Part shown: positions 6,325 to 11,728 of the stretch, in pieces
Layout: each line of letters begins with the position of its first letter
Numbering within the stretch: the stretch's first letter is position 1
Assembly: GCA_041752455.1 (NCBI GenBank)
Contig: JBGSWL010000098.1
Location: 1 to 11,728 of the forward strand
Direction of reading: 5' to 3'
DNA from: JBGSWL01 sp041752455
GTDB lineage: Bacteria; Pseudomonadota; Alphaproteobacteria; Rhizobiales; Rhizobiaceae
Length of the DNA stretch: 11,728 bases
The notes under the pieces: generated by a model
The model's database searches: none
What the model was told of the DNA's origin: nothing
What the model saw: only the letters and a program-made list of their open reading frames with translations
Translations under genes and position numbers: made by a program

Positions 6325-7185
6325 ATGCTGATGATGATGAAGCTCATCCACATTTCCGACATCCATATCAATGCCGAGCCGTTGCATGGCCATGACCCGG
6401 TTGCAAACTTTGCCGCTTGCCTTGCCCATGTGGAAGCCGAGCATGCCGACGCCGACCGCGTGGTGATCACCGGCGACCTCACCCACTACGGCCATGAGGC
6501 CGATTATGTGCGCCTGAAGGAGATGCTCGCCGCTTCAAGCCTGAAAGGCGAGCGCGCGCCGCGTCTGCTGATCGGCAACCATGACAACCGCGATACCTTT
6601 GCCTCGGTCTTCACAGATACCCCGCGCGACGGCGACGGCCATATCCAGTGGAGCGAGGAAACACCGGCCGGTCTGTTCGTCTATATGGACAGCGTGGAAG
6701 CTGGCACCCACGCCGGCCACTACTGCGAGGCGCGGCGCACCTGGCTGGAGGGCCAACTGACCCATGCGCGCGCCCGGGGCCTCGGCGCTTACCTGTTCCT
6801 GCACCACAATCCGCTGGCGGTGCACGTTGCCAATGCCGATGTGATCGGCATCGTTCAGGAACGCGAACTGCAGGACCTTCTGGCGATGTACCGCGATACG
6901 ATGCGCCACATCTTCTTCGGCCACTGCCACTATACGCTGTCGGGCGTGGTGCGCGGCATTCCTTATTCTGCCGCCCGTTCGACCAACCACACCTGCTGGC
7001 CGGATTTTTCCGGCGATGCGACACGCATGGGCGTCGGTGATTTCCAGCCGAACTACAATGTCTGTTTTCTGGATGGCGATTCGACCGTCATCCACTCGAT
7101 CGATTTCCTCGACGCACACAAGGTCGTCTGGGAATACGACGATCAGGACGTGGAGATCAAACCGGCCGAGGCAATCTCGGCCTGA
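6325..7185 (+). CDS. GpdQ/CpdA-like class III metallophosphodiesterase
   Basis: A 286-residue cytosolic two-metal phosphoesterase. All the fold's metal-binding motifs are visible: DIH (Asp12, His14), GDLTHYG (Asp51), GNHD (Asn85, His86), LHHNP (His160/His161) and GHCH (His200, His202). Spacing and length fit the GpdQ/CpdA/Rv0805 group, which hydrolyses phosphodiesters such as glycerophosphoethanolamine, glycerophosphocholine or cyclic AMP. There is no signal peptide. AGGGGAA at 6310-6316 supports ATG 6325; further ATGs at 6331, 6334 and 6337 are possible alternatives. The gene is preceded by its own Pho box and lies downstream of a Pho-box transporter operon, so internal release of phosphate or glycerol-3-phosphate from an imported diester is the best inference. 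A cAMP phosphodiesterase is the main alternative. Its stop is two bases from that of the convergent SDR gene. Confidence 0.9.
   Translation: MLMMMKLIHISDIHINAEPLHGHDPVANFAACLAHVEAEHADADRVVITGDLTHYGHEADYVRLKEMLAASSLKGERAPRLLIGNHDNRDTFASVFTDTPRDGDGHIQWSEETPAGLFVYMDSVEAGTHAGHYCEARRTWLEGQLTHARARGLGAYLFLHHNPLAVHVANADVIGIVQERELQDLLAMYRDTMRHIFFGHCHYTLSGVVRGIPYSAARSTNHTCWPDFSGDATRMGVGDFQPNYNVCFLDGDSTVIHSIDFLDAHKVVWEYDDQDVEIKPAEAISA
7164..7182. terminator. Possible bidirectional terminator hairpin at convergent gene ends
   Basis: GGCCGAG and CTCGGCC form a perfect 7-bp stem with a 5-base loop, ending at the base before the phosphodiesterase stop codon. The two convergent genes leave only two bases between them, so a shared terminator would have to lie inside coding sequence, as this does. 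There is no good T-run on either side, so the assignment is tentative. Confidence 0.35.
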
Positions 7186-7187
7186 TC

Positions 7188-7934
7188 TCAGACGCAGCGC
7201 CCGCCATCCACTTCCAGCGCAACGCCGGTGATGAACGCCGCGTCGTCGGAGGCAAGCCACAGCGCTGCATTGGCGATGTCGAGCGGCGTTGAAAACCGGC
7301 CGAGCGGGATGACTGCCTTGAACCGCTCGCGGATCTCCGGTGTGTCCTCGCCCATGAAAGTCGCCAGCATGCCGGTTTCACCGGCAACCGGGCACAGCGC
7401 ATTGACGCGTATGCCCTTGGGCGCCAGTTCGACCGCCATCGACTTGGTGGCAGTTACCGTCCAGCCCTTGGACGCATTGTACCAGGTGAGCCCGGGCCGG
7501 GGACGCAGGGCTGCCGTTGAAGCGGTGTTGATGATCACTCCGCCGCCCTGGCCTTCCATGATCGGCACCACGGCAAGTGTCGTCCGGTAGATTGCCTTCA
7601 TGTTGACGGCACCGATCAGGTCGAAGTCGTCCTCGGAGACGTCCAGCATGCTGCCGTTGCGATGGCTGTAGCCGGCATTGTTGACCATGATGTCGATGCG
7701 TCCGAAAGCGTCATGCGCCCGCGCCACCATGTCGGTCACATGGTCGGCGCGCGTCACATCCGCTTGCACCGCCAGCGCCTGCTCACCGATATCGGCAGCG
7801 ACCGCCTCGGCCTTGAGGCCGTTCAAGTCCGCAACGACGACACGCGCCCCTTCCTGCGCAAAGCGCCGCGCCATGCCCTCGCCGAAGCCTGATGCGGCGC
7901 CCGTGATGATGGCCACCTTGTTTTCGAGACGCAT
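7188..7934 (-). CDS. Short-chain dehydrogenase/reductase (SDR)
   Basis: A 248-residue classical SDR that oxidises or reduces an alcohol/carbonyl with a nicotinamide cofactor. Visible features are the TGAASGFG nucleotide-binding motif at 11-18, Asp36 at the end of the second strand (typical of NAD(H) rather than NADP(H) preference), NNAG at 85-88, and a catalytic set of Asn111, Ser139, Tyr152 and Lys156 (YNASK). The C-terminal pattern GVALEVDGG is usual for the FabG-like cluster. GGGAG six bases before the ATG supports the start. It is downstream of, and on the same strand as, an aldehyde dehydrogenase 128 bp away, so the two could act in sequence on one catabolic substrate (alcohol to aldehyde to acid). 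The substrate is not evident. Confidence 0.92.
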   Translation of the reverse strand: MRLENKVAIITGAASGFGEGMARRFAQEGARVVVADLNGLKAEAVAADIGEQALAVQADVTRADHVTDMVARAHDAFGRIDIMVNNAGYSHRNGSMLDVSEDDFDLIGAVNMKAIYRTTLAVVPIMEGQGGGVIINTASTAALRPRPGLTWYNASKGWTVTATKSMAVELAPKGIRVNALCPVAGETGMLATFMGEDTPEIRERFKAVIPLGRFSTPLDIANAALWLASDDAAFITGVALEVDGGRCV

Positions 7935-7953
7935 CGTGAACTCCCTGAGAAAA

Positions 7954-8067
7954 GTGAATGGTGAATTGTGAATGGTGAATAGAAAAAATCAGAAAATCGA
8001 AAAAGTTTGCAATAATTGCAAACCATGCAAGGTGTCACCATTCACCATTCACCATTCACCATTCACC
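7954..8067. repeat. Heptamer-based large inverted repeat with AT-rich loop
   Basis: The left arm (7954-7980) is almost four copies of the heptamer GTGAATG, one with a single change. The right arm (8036-8067) is four full copies of CACCATT plus a partial fifth. The arms match in 26 of 27 positions (7954-7980 against 8040-8066) and flank an AT-rich loop of about 55-60 bases, which stands out in a GC-rich window. As RNA it would form a long stem between the aldehyde dehydrogenase and SDR messages. The stop codon of the aldehyde dehydrogenase (8063-8065) lies inside the right arm. Confidence 0.88.
8006..8022. promoter_or_regulatory. Perfect palindrome TTTGCAATAATTGCAAA, possible operator
   Basis: A 7-bp perfect inverted repeat with a 3-base centre lies in the AT-rich loop of the heptamer repeat, 72 bases upstream of the SDR start. 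The size and symmetry suit a dimeric repressor site controlling SDR, but I cannot name a regulator. Confidence 0.35.
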
Positions 8068-9550
8068 CGTGATTGAAGACGATGGTCTTCGTCGCGCTCA
8101 TGTCTTTCAGCGCCTCGAAACCCTTTTCGCGGCCATGGCCACTCTTCTTGAAACCACCGAACGGCAGTTCAATCCCGCCGCCGGCGCCATAGCCGTTGAC
8201 GAACACCTGTCCGGCGCGAACCCTTTTTGCCATACGGTGCTGACGGCCGCCGTCGCGGGTCCAGACGCTGGCCACCAGTCCGAACTCGGTGCCGTTGGCA
8301 ATCCGCACCGCATCGTCCTCACCCTCGAATGGTATGACGGTCAGCACCGGACCGAACACTTCTTCCTGGGCGATCGCCGCATCAGGATCGGCCGAGCCGA
8401 AAAGCACGGGCGCCTGGTAGTGCCCGCCCGACGGGGCACCCTTGGCAACCGATCCTTCGGCCAGTACCGGTATGCCAGCATCGCGCGCTGCGGCGACAAA
8501 GCCGGCCACGCGCTCCGCCTGCCGGGCATTGATCAGCGGACCGAGATCGCCGTCATCCCAGTGCGGCACAGCCGACAGCGCCGAGAACCGCTGCGCAAGC
8601 GCTTGCGTCAGTTCGCCGTGGATCAATCGCTCGACAAGGATGCGGCTGCCGGCCGAACAGGTCTGGCCGCCATTCTGGATGATGGCATTGACCAGCACCG
8701 GCAGTGCTGCATCGAGATCGGCATCGGCAAAGACAATCTGCGGGCTTTTGCCCCCAAGCTCCATCGTCACGCCGCGATTGTTGATCGCCGCTGCCTGCTG
8801 GATCGCCGTGCCGGTCAGCGGCGAACCGGTGAACGTGACATAGTCGACCAAAGGATGGGCCGAAAGAGAAGCGCCCGCTTCGGCGCCATAGCCGGTGATG
8901 ACGTTGAAGACACCATCAGGAAATCCTGCCTCCAGCGCCAGTTCTCCGATCAGCAACGCTGTCAGCGAGGCATCCTCCGCCGGCTTGATCACCAGCGTGT
9001 TGCCCATGGCCAGCGCCGCGCCGGCAACGCGCGCCATGATCTGCATCGGATAGTTCCAAGGGATGATGCCGGCGACGACGCCATGCGGCTCGCGCAACGT
9101 CAGTGCCGTGTACCCGGCAAGGAACGGGATCTGCTCGCCGTGGACCTTGTCGGCGGCACCCGCATAATATTCGTAGTAACGCAGCGTGGCGATCACATCG
9201 GCAACCCCCTGCCGGGCGGGCTTGCCGGTGTCGCGGCTTTCGAGCGCCGCCAGTTCATCACCATTGGCCTCGATACGTTCCCTGAGTGCCACCAAAAGCC
9301 GACCTCTTTCGGTTGCCGTCATGCGCGACCAGGGACCATCGTCGAAAGCCGCACGGGCTGCCCGCACAGCGGTATCGACATCGGCTGCGCCTGAGCGCGG
9401 AATCGTCGCAAACACGGCGCCATCGGAAGGGCAGGCAACGGGAATCGTCTGGCCGGAAGCCGCCGGGACAATCCTGCCGCCGATGACGTTGAGCGCTGCG
9501 CGCCCCTGCGCCACGGTGCGTGTCAACGCCTTGTTAACCCTTTGTAACAT
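8063..9550 (-). CDS. NAD(P)-dependent aldehyde dehydrogenase
   Basis: A 495-residue aldehyde dehydrogenase of the large ALDH superfamily, which oxidises an aldehyde to the acid. Visible features: PWNYP at 164-168 with the oxyanion Asn166, KPAEDAS at 189-195, FTGSPLTG at 240-247, the general-base Glu264 in MELGGKSP, catalytic Cys298 in GGQTCSAGSR, and EEVFGPV at 396-402. Length and spacing are standard. GGGAGG six bases before the ATG at 9550 fixes the start; the open frame runs 90 codons further upstream, but that part looks non-coding. The pattern is closest to betaine-aldehyde and aminoaldehyde/succinate-semialdehyde-like enzymes, but the substrate cannot be fixed. It is the first gene of a minus-strand pair with the SDR. 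An inverted repeat TTGAAT/ATTCAA (9631-9652) about 80 bases upstream could be an operator. Confidence 0.94.
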   Translation of the reverse strand: MLQRVNKALTRTVAQGRAALNVIGGRIVPAASGQTIPVACPSDGAVFATIPRSGAADVDTAVRAARAAFDDGPWSRMTATERGRLLVALRERIEANGDELAALESRDTGKPARQGVADVIATLRYYEYYAGAADKVHGEQIPFLAGYTALTLREPHGVVAGIIPWNYPMQIMARVAGAALAMGNTLVIKPAEDASLTALLIGELALEAGFPDGVFNVITGYGAEAGASLSAHPLVDYVTFTGSPLTGTAIQQAAAINNRGVTMELGGKSPQIVFADADLDAALPVLVNAIIQNGGQTCSAGSRILVERLIHGELTQALAQRFSALSAVPHWDDGDLGPLINARQAERVAGFVAAARDAGIPVLAEGSVAKGAPSGGHYQAPVLFGSADPDAAIAQEEVFGPVLTVIPFEGEDDAVRIANGTEFGLVASVWTRDGGRQHRMAKRVRAGQVFVNGYGAGGGIELPFGGFKKSGHGREKGFEALKDMSATKTIVFNHG

Positions 9551-9963
9551 CGAGAGCCTCCCGGATGATGCCGTTTCGACACTTTGCGCTGTGTTGAACG
9601 CGATTTGAAGCCCGTTGCCTGAAATTGCGCTTGAATGTGACACGCGATTCAACCATATGCGTGGAGCCCAAGGTCGCACGAACCTGTGGGCGCCCGCGCA
9701 GGGCACGTCGATCCGCCTCGCAACAGCGAAGGCGGGTGGGTCGCCCCCAAAAACCGCAGATGCGGATTGGGGGAGGGACAGGAGGCAAAGCCCGGCGACA
9801 GGTACAAGCGAGACCGGCAAGGATCGGTATCGTGGCGGGAAGGTCGTATGTCCCGCCGGGCGCCTTGAAGTAACGACGGCGAGGGCTTCGCTTCTGATAT
9901 CCGCAGGATGTGCGGGTCAGTCAGCGGAGACTTTGAGTGTCGTTGCGCGTTGACCGGATGGCC
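9551..9963. other. Non-coding divergent region with several hairpins
   Basis: About 410 bp between the divergent aldehyde dehydrogenase gene and the decarboxylase leader hold no gene I can support; the open frames here lack ribosome sites and any recognisable protein pattern. Structured parts are: TTGAAT/ATTCAA at 9631-9652; a two-step hairpin at 9744-9773 (CCCCCAA/TTGGGGG outside, CCGCA/TGCGG inside); GGCGGGA/TCCCGCC at 9834-9857; and CCGCA/TGCGG at 9901-9915. The region may hold promoters for both directions, a small RNA, or a dispersed repeat, but I see no clear -35/-10 pair. Confidence 0.5.
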
Positions 9964-10139
9964 ATGCCCCATATGGGGGAACCTCCTCAGACAAGCAGCA
10001 GCAAAATTTTCCGCTCTCCGCAGTGTGCGGGGCGTGGTTTCGTCGTCTGAAAGGCGTTCGGCTTGTGCCCTTCGACAAGGCATGTGCTTGGCGCTTGGCG
10101 GAAGGCATCAACCATCTGCTTGCCGAAAGGAGCACCACC
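9964..10139 (+). promoter_or_regulatory. Probable speF-type leader of the decarboxylase gene
   Basis: The 5' untranslated region is long and rich in local structure: a 12-bp palindrome CCCCATATGGGG (9967-9978), a 7-bp stem at 10016-10032 closed by GTG, a stem CTTGT/ACAAG at 10062-10079, and a tandem GCTTGGC GCTTGGC at 10086-10099, before the ribosome site at 10126-10132. Alphaproteobacterial ornithine decarboxylase genes are known to carry a conserved leader called the speF motif. Position, size and gene type match, but I could not score the sequence against the model, so boundaries and identity are tentative. Confidence 0.5.
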
Positions 10140-11273
10140 ATGACCACCGCTCGCATCCGCCAGTTTCTCGCTGACCACAAGCCGGAAGGCCCGTGCCTGA
10201 TCGTTGATCTCGACGTCGTGCGTGACAATTACCTTGCCTATCGCAAGGCGATGCCGGACACCCGCATCTACTACGCCGTCAAGGCAAACCCGTCGCCGGA
10301 AGTGCTCGAACTGCTGGCCGCCCATGGCTCGTCGTTCGATTGCGCATCGGTGCCTGAAATCCAGATGGCAATGGCCGCCGGCGCATCGGCTGACCGCATC
10401 TCCTATGGCAACACGATCAAGAAGGAGCGCGACATTGCCCGCGCTTACCAGCTTGGCGTTCGCCTGTTTGCCGTCGATGCCCATGAGGAAGTCGAAAAGG
10501 TTGCCCGCGCGGCGCCGGGCGCCAAGGTGTTCGTTCGCATCCTCTGCGATGGCGAAGGCGCCGAATGGCCGCTGTCGCGCAAGTTCGGCTGCGAGCCGGA
10601 AATGGCAGTCGGCGTGCTTGAGCATGCCCGCGCCTGGGGTCTCCAGCCCTGGGGCGTGTCGTTCCACGTCGGTTCGCAGCAGACCAACACCGGTGCTTGG
10701 GACGGAGCTCTCGCCTCGGCCGCCAAGATCTTCGCGGAAATGCGCGAAAAGGGCGTCGAACTCGGCATGGTCAATCTCGGCGGCGGCTTTCCTGCCCGCT
10801 ACCTTAAGGATGTGCCGGCTGCGGCTGCCTATGGCCAGGCGATCTCCGACGCACTGCTCAAGCACTTCGGCAACCGTCTGCCGGAAACCATCATCGAGCC
10901 TGGCCGTGGCATGGTTGGCGCTGCCGGCATGATCAAGGCCGAAGTCGTGCTGGTCTCCAAGAAGTCGGACGATGACAATGTGCGCTGGGTCTATCTCGAC
11001 ATCGGCAAGTTCGGCGGTCTCGCCGAGACGATGGAAGAAGCGATCCGCTACCCGATCCGCACGCCGCGCGACGGCGATGCAAAGTCGGCATGCGTCATTG
11101 CAGGCCCGACCTGCGATTCGGCCGACGTGCTCTACGAAAAGACCCCGTACGACCTGCCTATCACCTTGACGGCTGGCGACGAGATCTTCATCGAAGGCAC
11201 CGGTGCCTACACGACGACCTATTCCTGCGTGGCGTTCAACGGCTTCCCGCCGCTCGCCACCTACGTCATCTGA
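10140..11273 (+). CDS. odc: Ornithine/lysine-type decarboxylase (fold III, PLP)
   Basis: A 377-residue PLP-dependent decarboxylase with the alanine-racemase-like barrel, of the type that makes putrescine from ornithine (and in some members cadaverine from lysine). The PLP lysine is Lys48 in YAVKANPSP. His176 (SFHVGSQ) stacks on the cofactor, the phosphate loop is GGGFPAR at 214-220, and EPGR is at 253-256. Cys325 and Asp326 in PTCDSAD come from the partner subunit in the dimer, and Tyr357 lies in GAYTTTY. Length matches rhizobial ODC/LDC proteins. AAAGGAG seven bases before the ATG decides the start, although the frame stays open some 60 codons upstream through the leader. A GNAT acetyltransferase follows 24 bases after the stop, likely co-transcribed. 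Choice between ornithine and lysine cannot be made by eye. Confidence 0.95.
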   Translation: MTTARIRQFLADHKPEGPCLIVDLDVVRDNYLAYRKAMPDTRIYYAVKANPSPEVLELLAAHGSSFDCASVPEIQMAMAAGASADRISYGNTIKKERDIARAYQLGVRLFAVDAHEEVEKVARAAPGAKVFVRILCDGEGAEWPLSRKFGCEPEMAVGVLEHARAWGLQPWGVSFHVGSQQTNTGAWDGALASAAKIFAEMREKGVELGMVNLGGGFPARYLKDVPAAAAYGQAISDALLKHFGNRLPETIIEPGRGMVGAAGMIKAEVVLVSKKSDDDNVRWVYLDIGKFGGLAETMEEAIRYPIRTPRDGDAKSACVIAGPTCDSADVLYEKTPYDLPITLTAGDEIFIEGTGAYTTTYSCVAFNGFPPLATYVI

Positions 11274-11297
11274 GCCTCCTACCGGGGACCGATAACA

Positions 11298-11728
11298 ATG
11301 GAAACGATCGTGATCGCGGATGAATCCGCAATGCATGTGGCTGCCCGCGAGGCACTTCTGGACCGGGTCATGGGACCGGTCCGGTTTCGCCGTGCTTCCG
11401 AGCGGCTGCGTGAAGGCCGCCTTCCGGCCGAAGGTCTGGCGCTCGTGGCGCTGGATGCCGCAGGCGATGTCGTCGGTACCGTCCGCCTCTGGGATGCGCG
11501 CGCCTGCGGTGCCGGCCATACGCTGATGCTGGGTCCGCTTGCCGTCGATCCGGCCCACGCCGGTTCCGGTATCGGTTCGGCGCTGATGCGCGTCGCGATC
11601 GCCCGTGCCGAAGAACGCGGCCATGGCGCCATCGTTCTGGTCGGCGATCCGGATTACTACCGGCGTTTCGGCTTTGCCGCCCACAAGGCGCGCCGCCTTG
11701 CGATGCCGGGGCCGTTCGAGCGTCACCG
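11298..11728 (+). CDS. GNAT-family N-acetyltransferase (YhbS-like), 3' end missing
   Basis: The first 143 residues of an acetyl-CoA-dependent acetyltransferase; the gene runs off the window. The acetyl-CoA binding motif A is seen as LGPLAVDPAHAGSGIGSAL at 78-96, with GSGIG forming the pyrophosphate loop. GDPDYYRRFGF at 116-126 is the typical motif B region of the YhbS-like subgroup. GGGGA at 11284-11288 lies before ATG 11298. It follows the decarboxylase by 24 bases on the same strand, and this pairing, as I recall it, recurs in rhizobia, so acetylation of a polyamine or of a related amine is a reasonable guess, but the acceptor is unknown. Confidence 0.88.
   Translation, partial: METIVIADESAMHVAAREALLDRVMGPVRFRRASERLREGRLPAEGLALVALDAAGDVVGTVRLWDARACGAGHTLMLGPLAVDPAHAGSGIGSALMRVAIARAEERGHGAIVLVGDPDYYRRFGFAAHKARRLAMPGPFERH

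Noticed and set aside
9551..9820. 90-codon N-terminal extension of the aldehyde dehydrogenase, starting with a signal-peptide-like stretch
   Set aside because: The family starts near 9550, which has an ideal GGGAGG site; the extension runs through hairpin-rich non-coding DNA.
586..11273. Reading the transporter and the decarboxylase as one polyamine locus
   Set aside because: They are 4.5 kb apart, separated by opposite-strand genes, and under different leader or operator types; the Pho boxes argue for another substrate.
9987..11726. 579-codon minus-strand open frame opposite the decarboxylase and GNAT genes
   Set aside because: Same antisense effect; the + strand encodes an unmistakable decarboxylase with all active-site motifs.
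1..11728. CRISPR array, insertion sequence, tRNA or rRNA
   Set aside because: No spaced direct repeats with unique spacers, no transposase, and no cloverleaf or rRNA stretch was seen on either strand.

Overview
The window is GC-rich and densely coded. It looks like a chromosome or large-replicon segment of an alphaproteobacterium, most likely Rhizobiales. The grounds are the codon use, the roughly 377-residue fold-III ornithine/lysine-type decarboxylase followed by a GNAT acetyltransferase, the Tat-exported PotD-like binding protein, and a CTGTCA-type PhoB operator. I see no phage, insertion sequence, CRISPR, rRNA or tRNA.

Layout: (1) 1-420, the 3' end of an HpcH/HpaI-family aldolase. (2) 448-498, a five-unit, 11-bp-phased PhoB operator. 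It precedes a five-gene + strand operon: PotD-like binding protein, hairpin, ATPase, permease with a large periplasmic insert, second permease, and an uncharacterised gene joined by an ATGA overlap. (3) A convergent minus-strand TPR gene (5629-6240). (4) A second two-unit Pho box (6258-6275) directly upstream of a GpdQ/CpdA-like metallophosphodiesterase (6325-7185). (5) A minus-strand pair, aldehyde dehydrogenase then SDR, separated by a heptamer-based inverted repeat. (6) About 590 bp of non-coding DNA holding several hairpins and a probable speF-type leader. (7) On the + strand, the decarboxylase and a truncated GNAT gene.

The main point is how regions 2 to 4 fit together. By family alone the transporter would be called spermidine/putrescine uptake. 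Both the transporter operon and the nearby cytosolic phosphodiesterase have PhoB-type operators, so the unit reads better as a phosphate-starvation system. It would import an organophosphorus compound, with a glycerophosphodiester such as glycerophosphocholine or glycerophosphoethanolamine the leading guess, and hydrolyse it inside the cell. The coupled uncharacterised gene and the periplasmic insert in the first permease are the least explained parts. The decarboxylase at the right end is a separate polyamine-synthesis unit and should not be used to support a polyamine substrate for the transporter.

All family assignments come from reading motifs in the translated sequence; no database search was run.
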